Shown: positions 7,290 to 13,221 of the stretch, in pieces
Position numbering within the stretch: position 1 is the stretch's first letter
How the letters are laid out: every line of letters begins with the position of its first letter
Assembly: GCA_009926645.1 (NCBI GenBank)
Contig: RFOO01000010.1
Location: 1 to 13,221, forward strand
Direction: 5' to 3'
Source of the DNA: a bacterium
Lineage (GTDB): Bacteria > Verrucomicrobiota > Verrucomicrobiia > Opitutales > UBA953
Length of the DNA stretch: 13,221 bases
Position numbers and translations under genes: made by a program
The notes under the pieces: model-generated
What the model saw: the letters and a program-made list of their open reading frames with translations, nothing else
Database searches by the model: none
Told to the model about the DNA's origin: nothing

Positions 7290-8096
7290 ATGGCTGATGC
7301 AAGAAACATTGCCGTGGTATGCGCCACAGAAGCTTCCCTTTGGGCAGAACTGAACCGCCGTGCCGCAACCATGGCTCAGGCCGAACCAGTTTTGGCGGGA
7401 ATGCTTAAACGCTATGTGCTTGATCGTAAAAATTTTGCAGAAGGCATTGTTCGTCGACTTTCGGAGCGTATTGCCCCCACGGGTCACGACGTCGAAGCCT
7501 TGGCCTCGGCTCTCCAGGAAGCCATCCAGTTAGACCCCGAAGTTTTGGCCCAGATGCGTGCCGATATTCGTGCGACGCTTGAACGCGATCCTGCGACCGA
7601 ACACGCCCTCGTGCCTTTTCTCTGGTTCAAGGGTTACCACGCTATTTCATTGCATCGTCTTGCACACACATTGTGGAAGGCTGGACGTCGAGATTTGGCG
7701 ACCCATCTGCAGTCACTGATGTCGGAACACCTGGCCGTTGATATTCACCCCGCAGCTCGCTTTGGGGTCGGCATTTTACTCGACCACGCCACAGGCTTCG
7801 TCGCTGGAGAAACGGCCGTGGTTGGTGATAATGTTTCATTCCTTCATGCCGTCACTCTCGGTGGCACCGGAAAAGCCCGCGGTGATCGCCATCCCAAGAT
7901 TCGTTCCGGTGTGTTGGTCGGTGCGGGTGCCAAAATTCTTGGCAATATCACCGTCGGTGAAGGTGCGAAAATCGGCGCAGGTTCCGTTGTGCTGAAAGAC
8001 GTTCCCCCTCACACCAGTGTGGCTGGTGTTCCCGCTGTGGTTATCGGACGAACCAGTGTCGACGCACCCGCGTTAGACATGGATCATTCTCTCTAA
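7290..8096 (+). CDS. cysE: Serine O-acetyltransferase
   Basis: A 268-residue enzyme that makes O-acetylserine from serine and acetyl-CoA, the first committed step of cysteine synthesis. The N-terminal helical SATase domain covers about 15-145, with ERDPATEHALVP holding Asp100 (matching Asp92 of E. coli). A left-handed beta-helix of hexapeptide repeats runs from about 150 to 253. Catalytic-region residues are present: LDHATG with Asp165/His166, FLHAVTLGGTGK with His186, and GDRHPKIR. The protein ends in ALDMDHSL, which aligns with the PSMDMDQHF region of E. coli CysE; the following 14 or so residues, ending in the Ile that docks into CysK, are absent. The start is the ATG at 7290 with only a weak AGAGAG upstream. 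The kinase gene begins 6 bases after the stop, so the two are probably one transcript. Confidence 0.95.
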   Translation: MADARNIAVVCATEASLWAELNRRAATMAQAEPVLAGMLKRYVLDRKNFAEGIVRRLSERIAPTGHDVEALASALQEAIQLDPEVLAQMRADIRATLERDPATEHALVPFLWFKGYHAISLHRLAHTLWKAGRRDLATHLQSLMSEHLAVDIHPAARFGVGILLDHATGFVAGETAVVGDNVSFLHAVTLGGTGKARGDRHPKIRSGVLVGAGAKILGNITVGEGAKIGAGSVVLKDVPPHTSVAGVPAVVIGRTSVDAPALDMDHSL

Positions 8097-8102
8097 ATTT
8101 TT

Positions 8103-8897
8103 ATGAGCCCTCCCGATCGAGCCCAAGAGCGTCCCCGCGATGCTCGCGTCCTCGATTGCTTATACCGTGTCGGTGCTTTTGTGAATGCTACGGAAGATCC
8201 GCGAGAGGCATTAGATTTTATTCTTTCAGAAATTGTGCAGACGCTCAACGCATCGAGTGCCTCGATCGCTTTGCTCGAGCCTACGACAGGCAATTTACGC
8301 ATTGAAGTCAGCAACGGCCTAGGTCCTCAATCCGAACAACACGTGCTTTCTCTGGGCCAAGGTATCACGGGATGGGTAGCCCTGCACGCACGACCACTGT
8401 TGGTTGCCGATGTGACCAAAGAACCTCGGTATGTGGAATTGCGCCAAGGGATTAAATCAGAATTAGCGGTACCGATGGAACTCATGGGCAATGTGATTGG
8501 TGTCGTTAATTGCGACTCGGATCGGCTTAACGCCTTTTCCGAAGCCGATGTTTCTTTTCTCTCATTGCTAACCAACGAAGCCTCCAAAGCCGTGGGTCGA
8601 ATCTGGCTTTTACGTCAATTGCGCACCAAAGCCGCGCAGTTGGAATCGCTGGTTGCCGCAGCTCAAGAATTGGCTCGCGAACGCGATGAGCCAGGTATCG
8701 CAGCCGAATTAGTAAAACATACCCGCGCACTCTTAGGTGCCCGAGCAGTCGCCTATTATAAATGTAGCGGAAAACAACTGAACCTAAAAGTGGTCGATGG
8801 CGATTGCGCCGGTAGCACTTTTACTCCTTCGCTGAATTTAGACGAAACTTCTTTGGGAACGGCAATTTCGCGTCAGCGAGCCATTGTCTTCATTTGA
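8103..8897 (+). CDS. GAF-domain sensor region of a histidine kinase (N-terminal fragment, frame broken)
   Basis: A 264-residue product. A complete GAF domain at about 30-168 (VLDCLYRVGAFVN, then GQGITGWVALHARPLLVADV, ending LAVPMELMGNVIGVVNCDS) is followed by a helical linker (QLRTKAAQLESLVAAAQEL) and the first half of a second GAF domain from about 195. The frame ends at TGA 8895 right after TSLGTAISRQRAIVFI, where a GAF domain should continue. The next frame (from 8894) supplies exactly the missing half and the kinase. One extra T in the TTT run at 8893-8895 would join both into a 567-residue GAF-GAF-kinase. It may be a pseudogene, a sequencing error, or a real split gene. No transmembrane segment is seen, so it would sense in the cytoplasm; the ligand is unknown. 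It starts 6 bases after cysE without a Shine-Dalgarno. Confidence 0.8.
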   Translation: MSPPDRAQERPRDARVLDCLYRVGAFVNATEDPREALDFILSEIVQTLNASSASIALLEPTTGNLRIEVSNGLGPQSEQHVLSLGQGITGWVALHARPLLVADVTKEPRYVELRQGIKSELAVPMELMGNVIGVVNCDSDRLNAFSEADVSFLSLLTNEASKAVGRIWLLRQLRTKAAQLESLVAAAQELARERDEPGIAAELVKHTRALLGARAVAYYKCSGKQLNLKVVDGDCAGSTFTPSLNLDETSLGTAISRQRAIVFI

Positions 8898-9805
8898 ATC
8901 TTTTCAAAAAACTCATTCCGCCTGTTTCAACCTCATCGCTACTCGCTGTCCCCGTGCGTTACGATGATGACACTTTCGGAATTTTGGTCTGCGTCTCGAT
9001 GGGGGCTTACCGTTTCTCTGATGACGATAAGCATTTAGTGACAGCCCTTTCTTCTTTCGGCGCCTCTTCCATTCAAAACGCACGGTTATACTCGAAAGTC
9101 TTTACGGTTGAAGAAGGGTTACGTCGCAGTGAGCGCTTAACGGCTTTGGGTTTACTTTCGGCCGAAGTTGCCCACGAAATTCGCAATCCTCTGACCGTCT
9201 TAAAACTTCTCTGCGACACGCTTTCCCATGGTCTCACTCAAGATGATCCTCGCACCGAAGACATCGAAGTGATGCGGGAAAAAATTCAGCATATGGAAGG
9301 AGTGGTTTCGCGGGTTCTGGGGATGAGCAAAGCACAATCGGGCGCTTTCAAATCTATCGATATGCGCCAAGCCGTTGAAAATGCTGTGCTTTTATTGCGT
9401 CTTAAATTCCAACAAGCTGGCGTTCTCGTCCGCACCGATGTCGCCGAGTGTTTACCGTTTATTGAGGGCAACCCAGGACAAATTCAGCAGGTATTTCTTA
9501 ATTTACTCCTCAATGCCGTGCAAGCGATGCCCACGGGGGGTAGTTTGAAAATTAAAGTCACCCCAGAAAAGGGTCAAACGGGTGAAGTGATTGCTATTTA
9601 TATCTCCGATACAGGCCTGGGCGTTCCCGAAGAAATCAAAAACAAGATTTTTGAATCCTTCTTTACCAGTCGTGAAGACGGAACCGGCCTCGGACTCGCC
9701 ATCGTGAAGCGTATCCTACGCGATCACCGCGGTGATATCGTCCTCGAATCCACCAGCCGGACGGGTACGACTTTTAAGATTTGGTTCCCTTTGCCCGCGA
9801 AGTAA
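8894..9805 (+). CDS. Histidine kinase catalytic region (C-terminal fragment of the GAF-GAF kinase)
   Basis: Numbered from the TTG at 8894, the first 65 or so residues are the second half of a GAF domain (SSLLAVPVRYDDDTFGILVC, then FSDDDKHLVTALSSFGASSIQNARLY). A full HisKA/HATPase_c kinase follows: the H-box AEVAHEIRNPL with phospho-acceptor His94, the N-box NLLLNAVQAM with Asn207, G1 DTGLG with Asp239, the F-box FESFFTS, and G2 GTGLGLAI at 263-270. All catalytic motifs look intact. The TTG overlaps the upstream TGA as TTGA, so translational coupling is possible, but there is no good Shine-Dalgarno and the start falls inside a domain, favouring a frameshift of a single gene. No response regulator lies next to it. 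The 3' end overlaps the opposing DedA gene by 32 bp. Confidence 0.8.
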   Translation: MNLFKKLIPPVSTSSLLAVPVRYDDDTFGILVCVSMGAYRFSDDDKHLVTALSSFGASSIQNARLYSKVFTVEEGLRRSERLTALGLLSAEVAHEIRNPLTVLKLLCDTLSHGLTQDDPRTEDIEVMREKIQHMEGVVSRVLGMSKAQSGAFKSIDMRQAVENAVLLLRLKFQQAGVLVRTDVAECLPFIEGNPGQIQQVFLNLLLNAVQAMPTGGSLKIKVTPEKGQTGEVIAIYISDTGLGVPEEIKNKIFESFFTSREDGTGLGLAIVKRILRDHRGDIVLESTSRTGTTFKIWFPLPAK

Positions 9806-10436
9806 GGAAGCGTTTTCCGATTTTCCAAATTAGGGGAATAAAGGAAACAACAATGACGATAAGAATCACTTTGTGCAGCTTGTCGGCTAAAGGAGTTCCG
9901 CCAATAAAATGACCAATCCAAATTAAGGAACTAATCCACAGTATCCCACCGAGGACATTCCATCGGAAAAATTGAGTGTAGGGCATTTCACCCATTCCCG
10001 CAACAAACGGAACGAAGGTGCGCAAAATGGGTATATAACGTGTAAGAACAATCGAGAACGCTCCCCCTTTGGTGAAATACTCATGGGCTTCCTGAATATG
10101 TTTTTTCTTCACCAACCATCCATCGGGTCGCTCCATCACCCGATGACCATACTTATTTCCTAACCACCAGCCTGTTTGATTTCCTAAAACTGCGGCAATA
10201 ATCAGAAAGAAACAAAGAGTCCACGGATCAAAGAGGGCAACCCGATCTCCATTGGTCGCTGACAAAACACCCGCCGTAACCAGTAAAGAATCTCCAGGTA
10301 AAAAGAAACCGACGAGCAGCCCTGTCTCGGTAAAGATGATGAGGAAGAGTAGGGCGATGCCGCCCATTTGAATCGTCTCTTTGAGTCCTTCGGTATTGTG
10401 TAGATGATACCAAAAGTGGGTAAGCCATTCAAACAT
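9774..10436 (-). CDS. DedA-family (VTT / SNARE-associated domain) inner-membrane protein
   Basis: A 220-residue multi-pass membrane protein, normal for DedA. It has hydrophobic segments at about 26-46, 52-60, 72-87, 158-176 and 188-206. Key family residues are present with the spacing of E. coli YqjA: Glu37 (FTETGL), Asp49 (LPGDSLL), Arg133 and Arg139 (LTRYIPILRTFVPFVAG). Members are linked to recycling of undecaprenyl phosphate and to proton-dependent membrane homeostasis; which role applies here is inference. The reading frame stays open upstream to 10526, but the first 30 residues of that version are polar and unlike the family, so I take the ATG at 10436. GAGG lies only one base before it, an awkward ribosome-binding spacing. 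It is divergent from glnD (78 bp apart) and convergent with the kinase. Confidence 0.88.
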   Translation of the reverse strand: MFEWLTHFWYHLHNTEGLKETIQMGGIALLFLIIFTETGLLVGFFLPGDSLLVTAGVLSATNGDRVALFDPWTLCFFLIIAAVLGNQTGWWLGNKYGHRVMERPDGWLVKKKHIQEAHEYFTKGGAFSIVLTRYIPILRTFVPFVAGMGEMPYTQFFRWNVLGGILWISSLIWIGHFIGGTPLADKLHKVILIVIVVSFIPLIWKIGKRFLTSRAKGTKS

Positions 10437-10514
10437 GCCTCTAACAAGTCTATTTACTATGAAATTGCAATGGCCTTGATGCCGTGAACTTTGTTTATTT
10501 GTCTCTTTTCTGCG

Positions 10515-13196
10515 ATGTCGCCTCAATTTGAAACCTCTGCCGCCGAATTAAGAAAGTCGGCTCTACAACACGGCCTCGCAGGGGCTGGCGTGTTAGAGGG
10601 GGAATTTACAGGACGTACCAAGGCTTTTTTACAAGAGTCACGTGAAATTCAACTGGCCGCTCACCGGTCCGGGGTTCCCGCAATCGAAGTGGTTAAACTT
10701 CGCTCCGATGCCATCGATATCGTCCTCGAAGCACTTTATGCCAGAGCTGGAAAATCTGCCGAGTGCCTCACTTTAGTCGCAACAGGTGGCTACGGTCGCT
10801 CCGAACTCTGTCCACTCAGTGACATCGATTTGTTGGTTTTGGTGCCAGCACATAACGCGACGACCAAAAAAGCAGTCGAAACCATCCTTTATCCTTTGTG
10901 GGATGTTGGATTAAAGGTCGGGCAATCAGTCCGCACGGTTTCTGAATCTGCGAGTTTCGCGAAAGACGATTTGCACCTGCAAGTGGCCCTCTTGGAGTCG
11001 CGTTACATCTGCGGTGCCACCGAGCCTTATAACCAACTAGCGGATAAGGTCGCAAAACTGCTCAGCGGTTCTTCGTGGCAAACCTTGGCCAAATCGATTG
11101 TCGAATCCCAACGTAAACGACGCGAGAAAGCGGGTGGTAGTGCCTACCTGCAAGAACCTGATTTGAAAAATGGCGTAGGAGCTCTGCGCGACGTACAAGG
11201 CTGCATCTGGTTGGCCCGCATTTTCCGCGGTGCTGCGGGTAGTTCTAATTTAGCAACCTCGGGTTTGTTGCCCGTGAATGACACCAAAAAATTTGAAGAA
11301 GCCAAAAACTGTCTCTTGCGTTTGCGTTGCGAACTTCATTTCCAAGTCACGCGTCCGACCGAACAGCTTTCCCTGGAACGACAAGGGATTTTAGCCGAAG
11401 CACTCGGTTACCCTGGCGACCTTAAACAACGCATCGGCGCCATGATGCGTCAGTATTTCGATGCGGCAGATCATGTACGCCGTTGCGTTGAATTAGTCGA
11501 GGGTGCGGTGCTCAGTGAGCCAGAACCCAAGGGCTACGGAAAACCGATAGCGATTGACGGATTTCAGGTCACTCCAGGAGGCACCGTTTCACCTCAACAC
11601 CGACTCATCTTCGAAGAGGATCCTGGACGATTAGTCCGATTGTTTCGACTTTGCCAAATTCATGAGGCTCGACCCGAGCGCACGCTCTCCGTCCTCGTTC
11701 GTGAACGCGCACACTTACTCACTCCGGAACACGCCTTCTCTGAATCATCTTGCAGTGCACTACGTTCGATGCTGACCGAGGCTGGACGAGTCTACCCAGC
11801 AATCAACGCCCTCCGCGAACACGATTTACTTTACCGTTTGGTTCCTGAATTCGCTGGGCTGCACTGTTTAGTGCAATTTGAATTTTATCATCGCTGGACA
11901 GCTGACGTACATTCGTTGCGTTGTCTCTTAGAGTTAGATGAAATTTATAGCGGCAATACAGATTCAAATCGTCGCTATCGCGATATTCTTCTCGGTGGTG
12001 AATCTCCGTCTTTTCTCTACGCTATTCTCTTCCTCCACGATATTGCGAAAGCCGATGGTATTATCGGTCACGCGGAAAGAGGCGTGCCAATCGCCGATGC
12101 TATTTTAGAGCGCTTGGGGTTTGATGCCCGAGAACGTGAAATTGCCTCTGCGGTTATTCTCCATCACCTCATCATGGGCTTTTACTGGCAAAAGCATGAT
12201 ATCGATGATCCCAATAACATTGAGCGATTTGCCCGTTTGTTAGGAGATGAGCAAGTTTTGCGCAGTCTCTACGTGCACACGCGTTGTGATGCCCGCGCTA
12301 CATCACCGGAACTTTGGACTGATTTTAAGGACGGACAGCACACCGTGCTCTTCCGACGCACGCTCGCCAAACTTTCGGGAGAGGTTGAAGCGAATGACCA
12401 CGAAAGTAATTCGCTCTTGCAACAAACCACCCATACCTTGCTGCAAGGTTCCATTCCTATCGATGAAATCGCTGCGCATTTTACTTTAATGCCCGCAGGG
12501 TATTTCCGACACGTCGGTGCGGATGAAGTGGCGCAACACGTTCAACTTATCCACCGTCTCATCGAAAGTGTTTCGATGGAACAAGCGGAGTCTTCGCTCA
12601 CTCCCATTGTTGAATGGGTTGATGACGTAGGTTCCTCGCAGTCATCCGTAACGGTTGTTACCTGGGATCGCGCAGGATTATTTAGCCGCATGGCGGGAGC
12701 CTTTGCCGTCGCAGGCATTAATATCATCTCCTGTCGTGCTTATTCGCGCAGTGATGATGTGGCGATCGACTTCTTCCGCGTTGTTCTTCCCGTGGATAAA
12801 GAAGCTCAGGCTAAAACTATCTTTGCCGAGGCGCTTTCCCGTTCACTCGCGCAGGGTATCGACCTGGTTGAACAAGTAGCACTCGAGGAAAAGAATCGAC
12901 TCGAAACCGCTCCTCATCGCAAAGCTTATGTTCCGTTGGCCGCAACGGTCGAAGTTTACTTTGAGCCCACACTCGATCGCTCGGTGGTGGAAATCCAATG
13001 CAACGACCGCCTTGGTCTGCTTTTCCGTCTGGGCCGAGCAATCCAAGAGGCAGGTTATACGATTACTTTTGCCAATATTTCGACCGAACAAGGTTTCGCT
13101 CTCGATACTTTTTACCTAACGCCCGAACGCGGTCGAACCACACCCCCGCATTCACTTGAGGATTTGGCCAACGCTTTACGCGAGATTGTCAACTAA
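10515..13196 (+). CDS. glnD: Bifunctional PII uridylyltransferase / uridylyl-removing enzyme
   Basis: An 893-residue cytoplasmic nitrogen sensor, essentially the length of E. coli GlnD. It adds UMP to PII proteins when glutamine is low and removes it when glutamine is high. Domains in order: nucleotidyltransferase with GGYGRSELCPLSDIDLL (catalytic Asp103 and Asp105); the central GlnD motif EPDLKNGVGALRDVQ near 214-228 (commonly GPGGLRD); an HD phosphohydrolase with His466 (ADVHSL), His508/Asp509 (LHDIAKA) and HH at 550-551; and two ACT domains, at about 711-785 (TVVTWDRAGLFSRMAGAF) and from about 824 (NDRLGLLFRLGRAI). Both activities should be retained. I choose the ATG at 10515 over the in-frame TTG at 10491; neither has a Shine-Dalgarno. 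No glnB/glnK or glnA lies in the window. Only 25 bases follow the stop. Confidence 0.95.
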   Translation: MSPQFETSAAELRKSALQHGLAGAGVLEGEFTGRTKAFLQESREIQLAAHRSGVPAIEVVKLRSDAIDIVLEALYARAGKSAECLTLVATGGYGRSELCPLSDIDLLVLVPAHNATTKKAVETILYPLWDVGLKVGQSVRTVSESASFAKDDLHLQVALLESRYICGATEPYNQLADKVAKLLSGSSWQTLAKSIVESQRKRREKAGGSAYLQEPDLKNGVGALRDVQGCIWLARIFRGAAGSSNLATSGLLPVNDTKKFEEAKNCLLRLRCELHFQVTRPTEQLSLERQGILAEALGYPGDLKQRIGAMMRQYFDAADHVRRCVELVEGAVLSEPEPKGYGKPIAIDGFQVTPGGTVSPQHRLIFEEDPGRLVRLFRLCQIHEARPERTLSVLVRERAHLLTPEHAFSESSCSALRSMLTEAGRVYPAINALREHDLLYRLVPEFAGLHCLVQFEFYHRWTADVHSLRCLLELDEIYSGNTDSNRRYRDILLGGESPSFLYAILFLHDIAKADGIIGHAERGVPIADAILERLGFDAREREIASAVILHHLIMGFYWQKHDIDDPNNIERFARLLGDEQVLRSLYVHTRCDARATSPELWTDFKDGQHTVLFRRTLAKLSGEVEANDHESNSLLQQTTHTLLQGSIPIDEIAAHFTLMPAGYFRHVGADEVAQHVQLIHRLIESVSMEQAESSLTPIVEWVDDVGSSQSSVTVVTWDRAGLFSRMAGAFAVAGINIISCRAYSRSDDVAIDFFRVVLPVDKEAQAKTIFAEALSRSLAQGIDLVEQVALEEKNRLETAPHRKAYVPLAATVEVYFEPTLDRSVVEIQCNDRLGLLFRLGRAIQEAGYTITFANISTEQGFALDTFYLTPERGRTTPPHSLEDLANALREIVN

Positions 13197-13221
13197 CGCG
13201 AGGTCCCCCTTGCTTCGGACG

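Noticed and set aside
8870..8900. Programmed -1 ribosomal frameshift in the kinase gene
   Set aside because: No X-XXY-YYZ slippery heptamer precedes the stop; the A-run (AAAAAA) lies after the stop codon and cannot be used. A single-base deletion is simpler.
10491..10514. TTG start for glnD adding eight residues
   Set aside because: The ATG at 10515 gives the expected GlnD length and its catalytic Asp numbering matches E. coli; nothing supports the TTG.
10437..10526. Longer DedA start with 30 extra residues
   Set aside because: The extension is polar, unlike the family N-terminus, and would run through the glnD start region.
1..13221. CRISPR arrays, insertion sequences, prophage or defence genes
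   Set aside because: No direct-repeat arrays, transposase or integrase motifs, or terminal inverted repeats were seen; all long reading frames are explained by housekeeping families.

Overview
The window looks like an ordinary chromosomal segment of a Gram-negative bacterium with roughly 50% GC. It is densely coded, with no phage, transposon, CRISPR array or rRNA/tRNA gene that I can support. The protein styles fit the PVC group, perhaps Verrucomicrobiota (Opitutae-like): a threonyl-tRNA synthetase without a TGS domain but with a Cys-containing insertion, a PlsC-GNAT fusion, a GlnD, and few clear Shine-Dalgarno sequences. I hold this placement only moderately, because it rests on recalled family patterns and no search was run.

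Left part (1-2933): the 3' portion of a two-domain acyltransferase (PlsC-like plus OlsB-like GNAT, probably an aminolipid synthase) enters from the left edge. It converges on metY, a PLP-dependent O-acetylhomoserine sulfhydrylase read leftwards. The metY terminator lies inside the last codons of the acyltransferase gene.

Centre (2934-6603): cysS and thrS are read rightwards, 109 bp apart, and look co-transcribed. cysS has a short leader with a strong hairpin just before its start codon. thrS has the one textbook Shine-Dalgarno in the window. A near-perfect 17-bp bidirectional terminator separates thrS from a leftward gene for an exported two-cysteine redoxin.

Right part (7177-13221): a divergent region leads to cysE (serine O-acetyltransferase). 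Six bases after it comes a GAF-GAF-histidine kinase reading frame that is broken in the middle of its second GAF domain. The break behaves like loss of a single T in a TTT run at 8893-8895. The kinase 3' end overlaps, tail to tail, a leftward DedA-family membrane protein gene. glnD (the PII uridylyl-transfer/uridylyl-removing enzyme) then runs rightwards almost to the window end.

Functionally the window is mainly core metabolism: sulfur amino acids (metY, cysE, cysS), translation (cysS, thrS), nitrogen control (glnD) and envelope lipid work (aminolipid acyltransferase, DedA). I saw no convincing new multi-gene system. The most useful points for follow-up are the broken kinase, the aminolipid-synthase fusion, the candidate leader structures before cysS and thrS, the terminator hidden in a coding end, and the shortened CysE tail.
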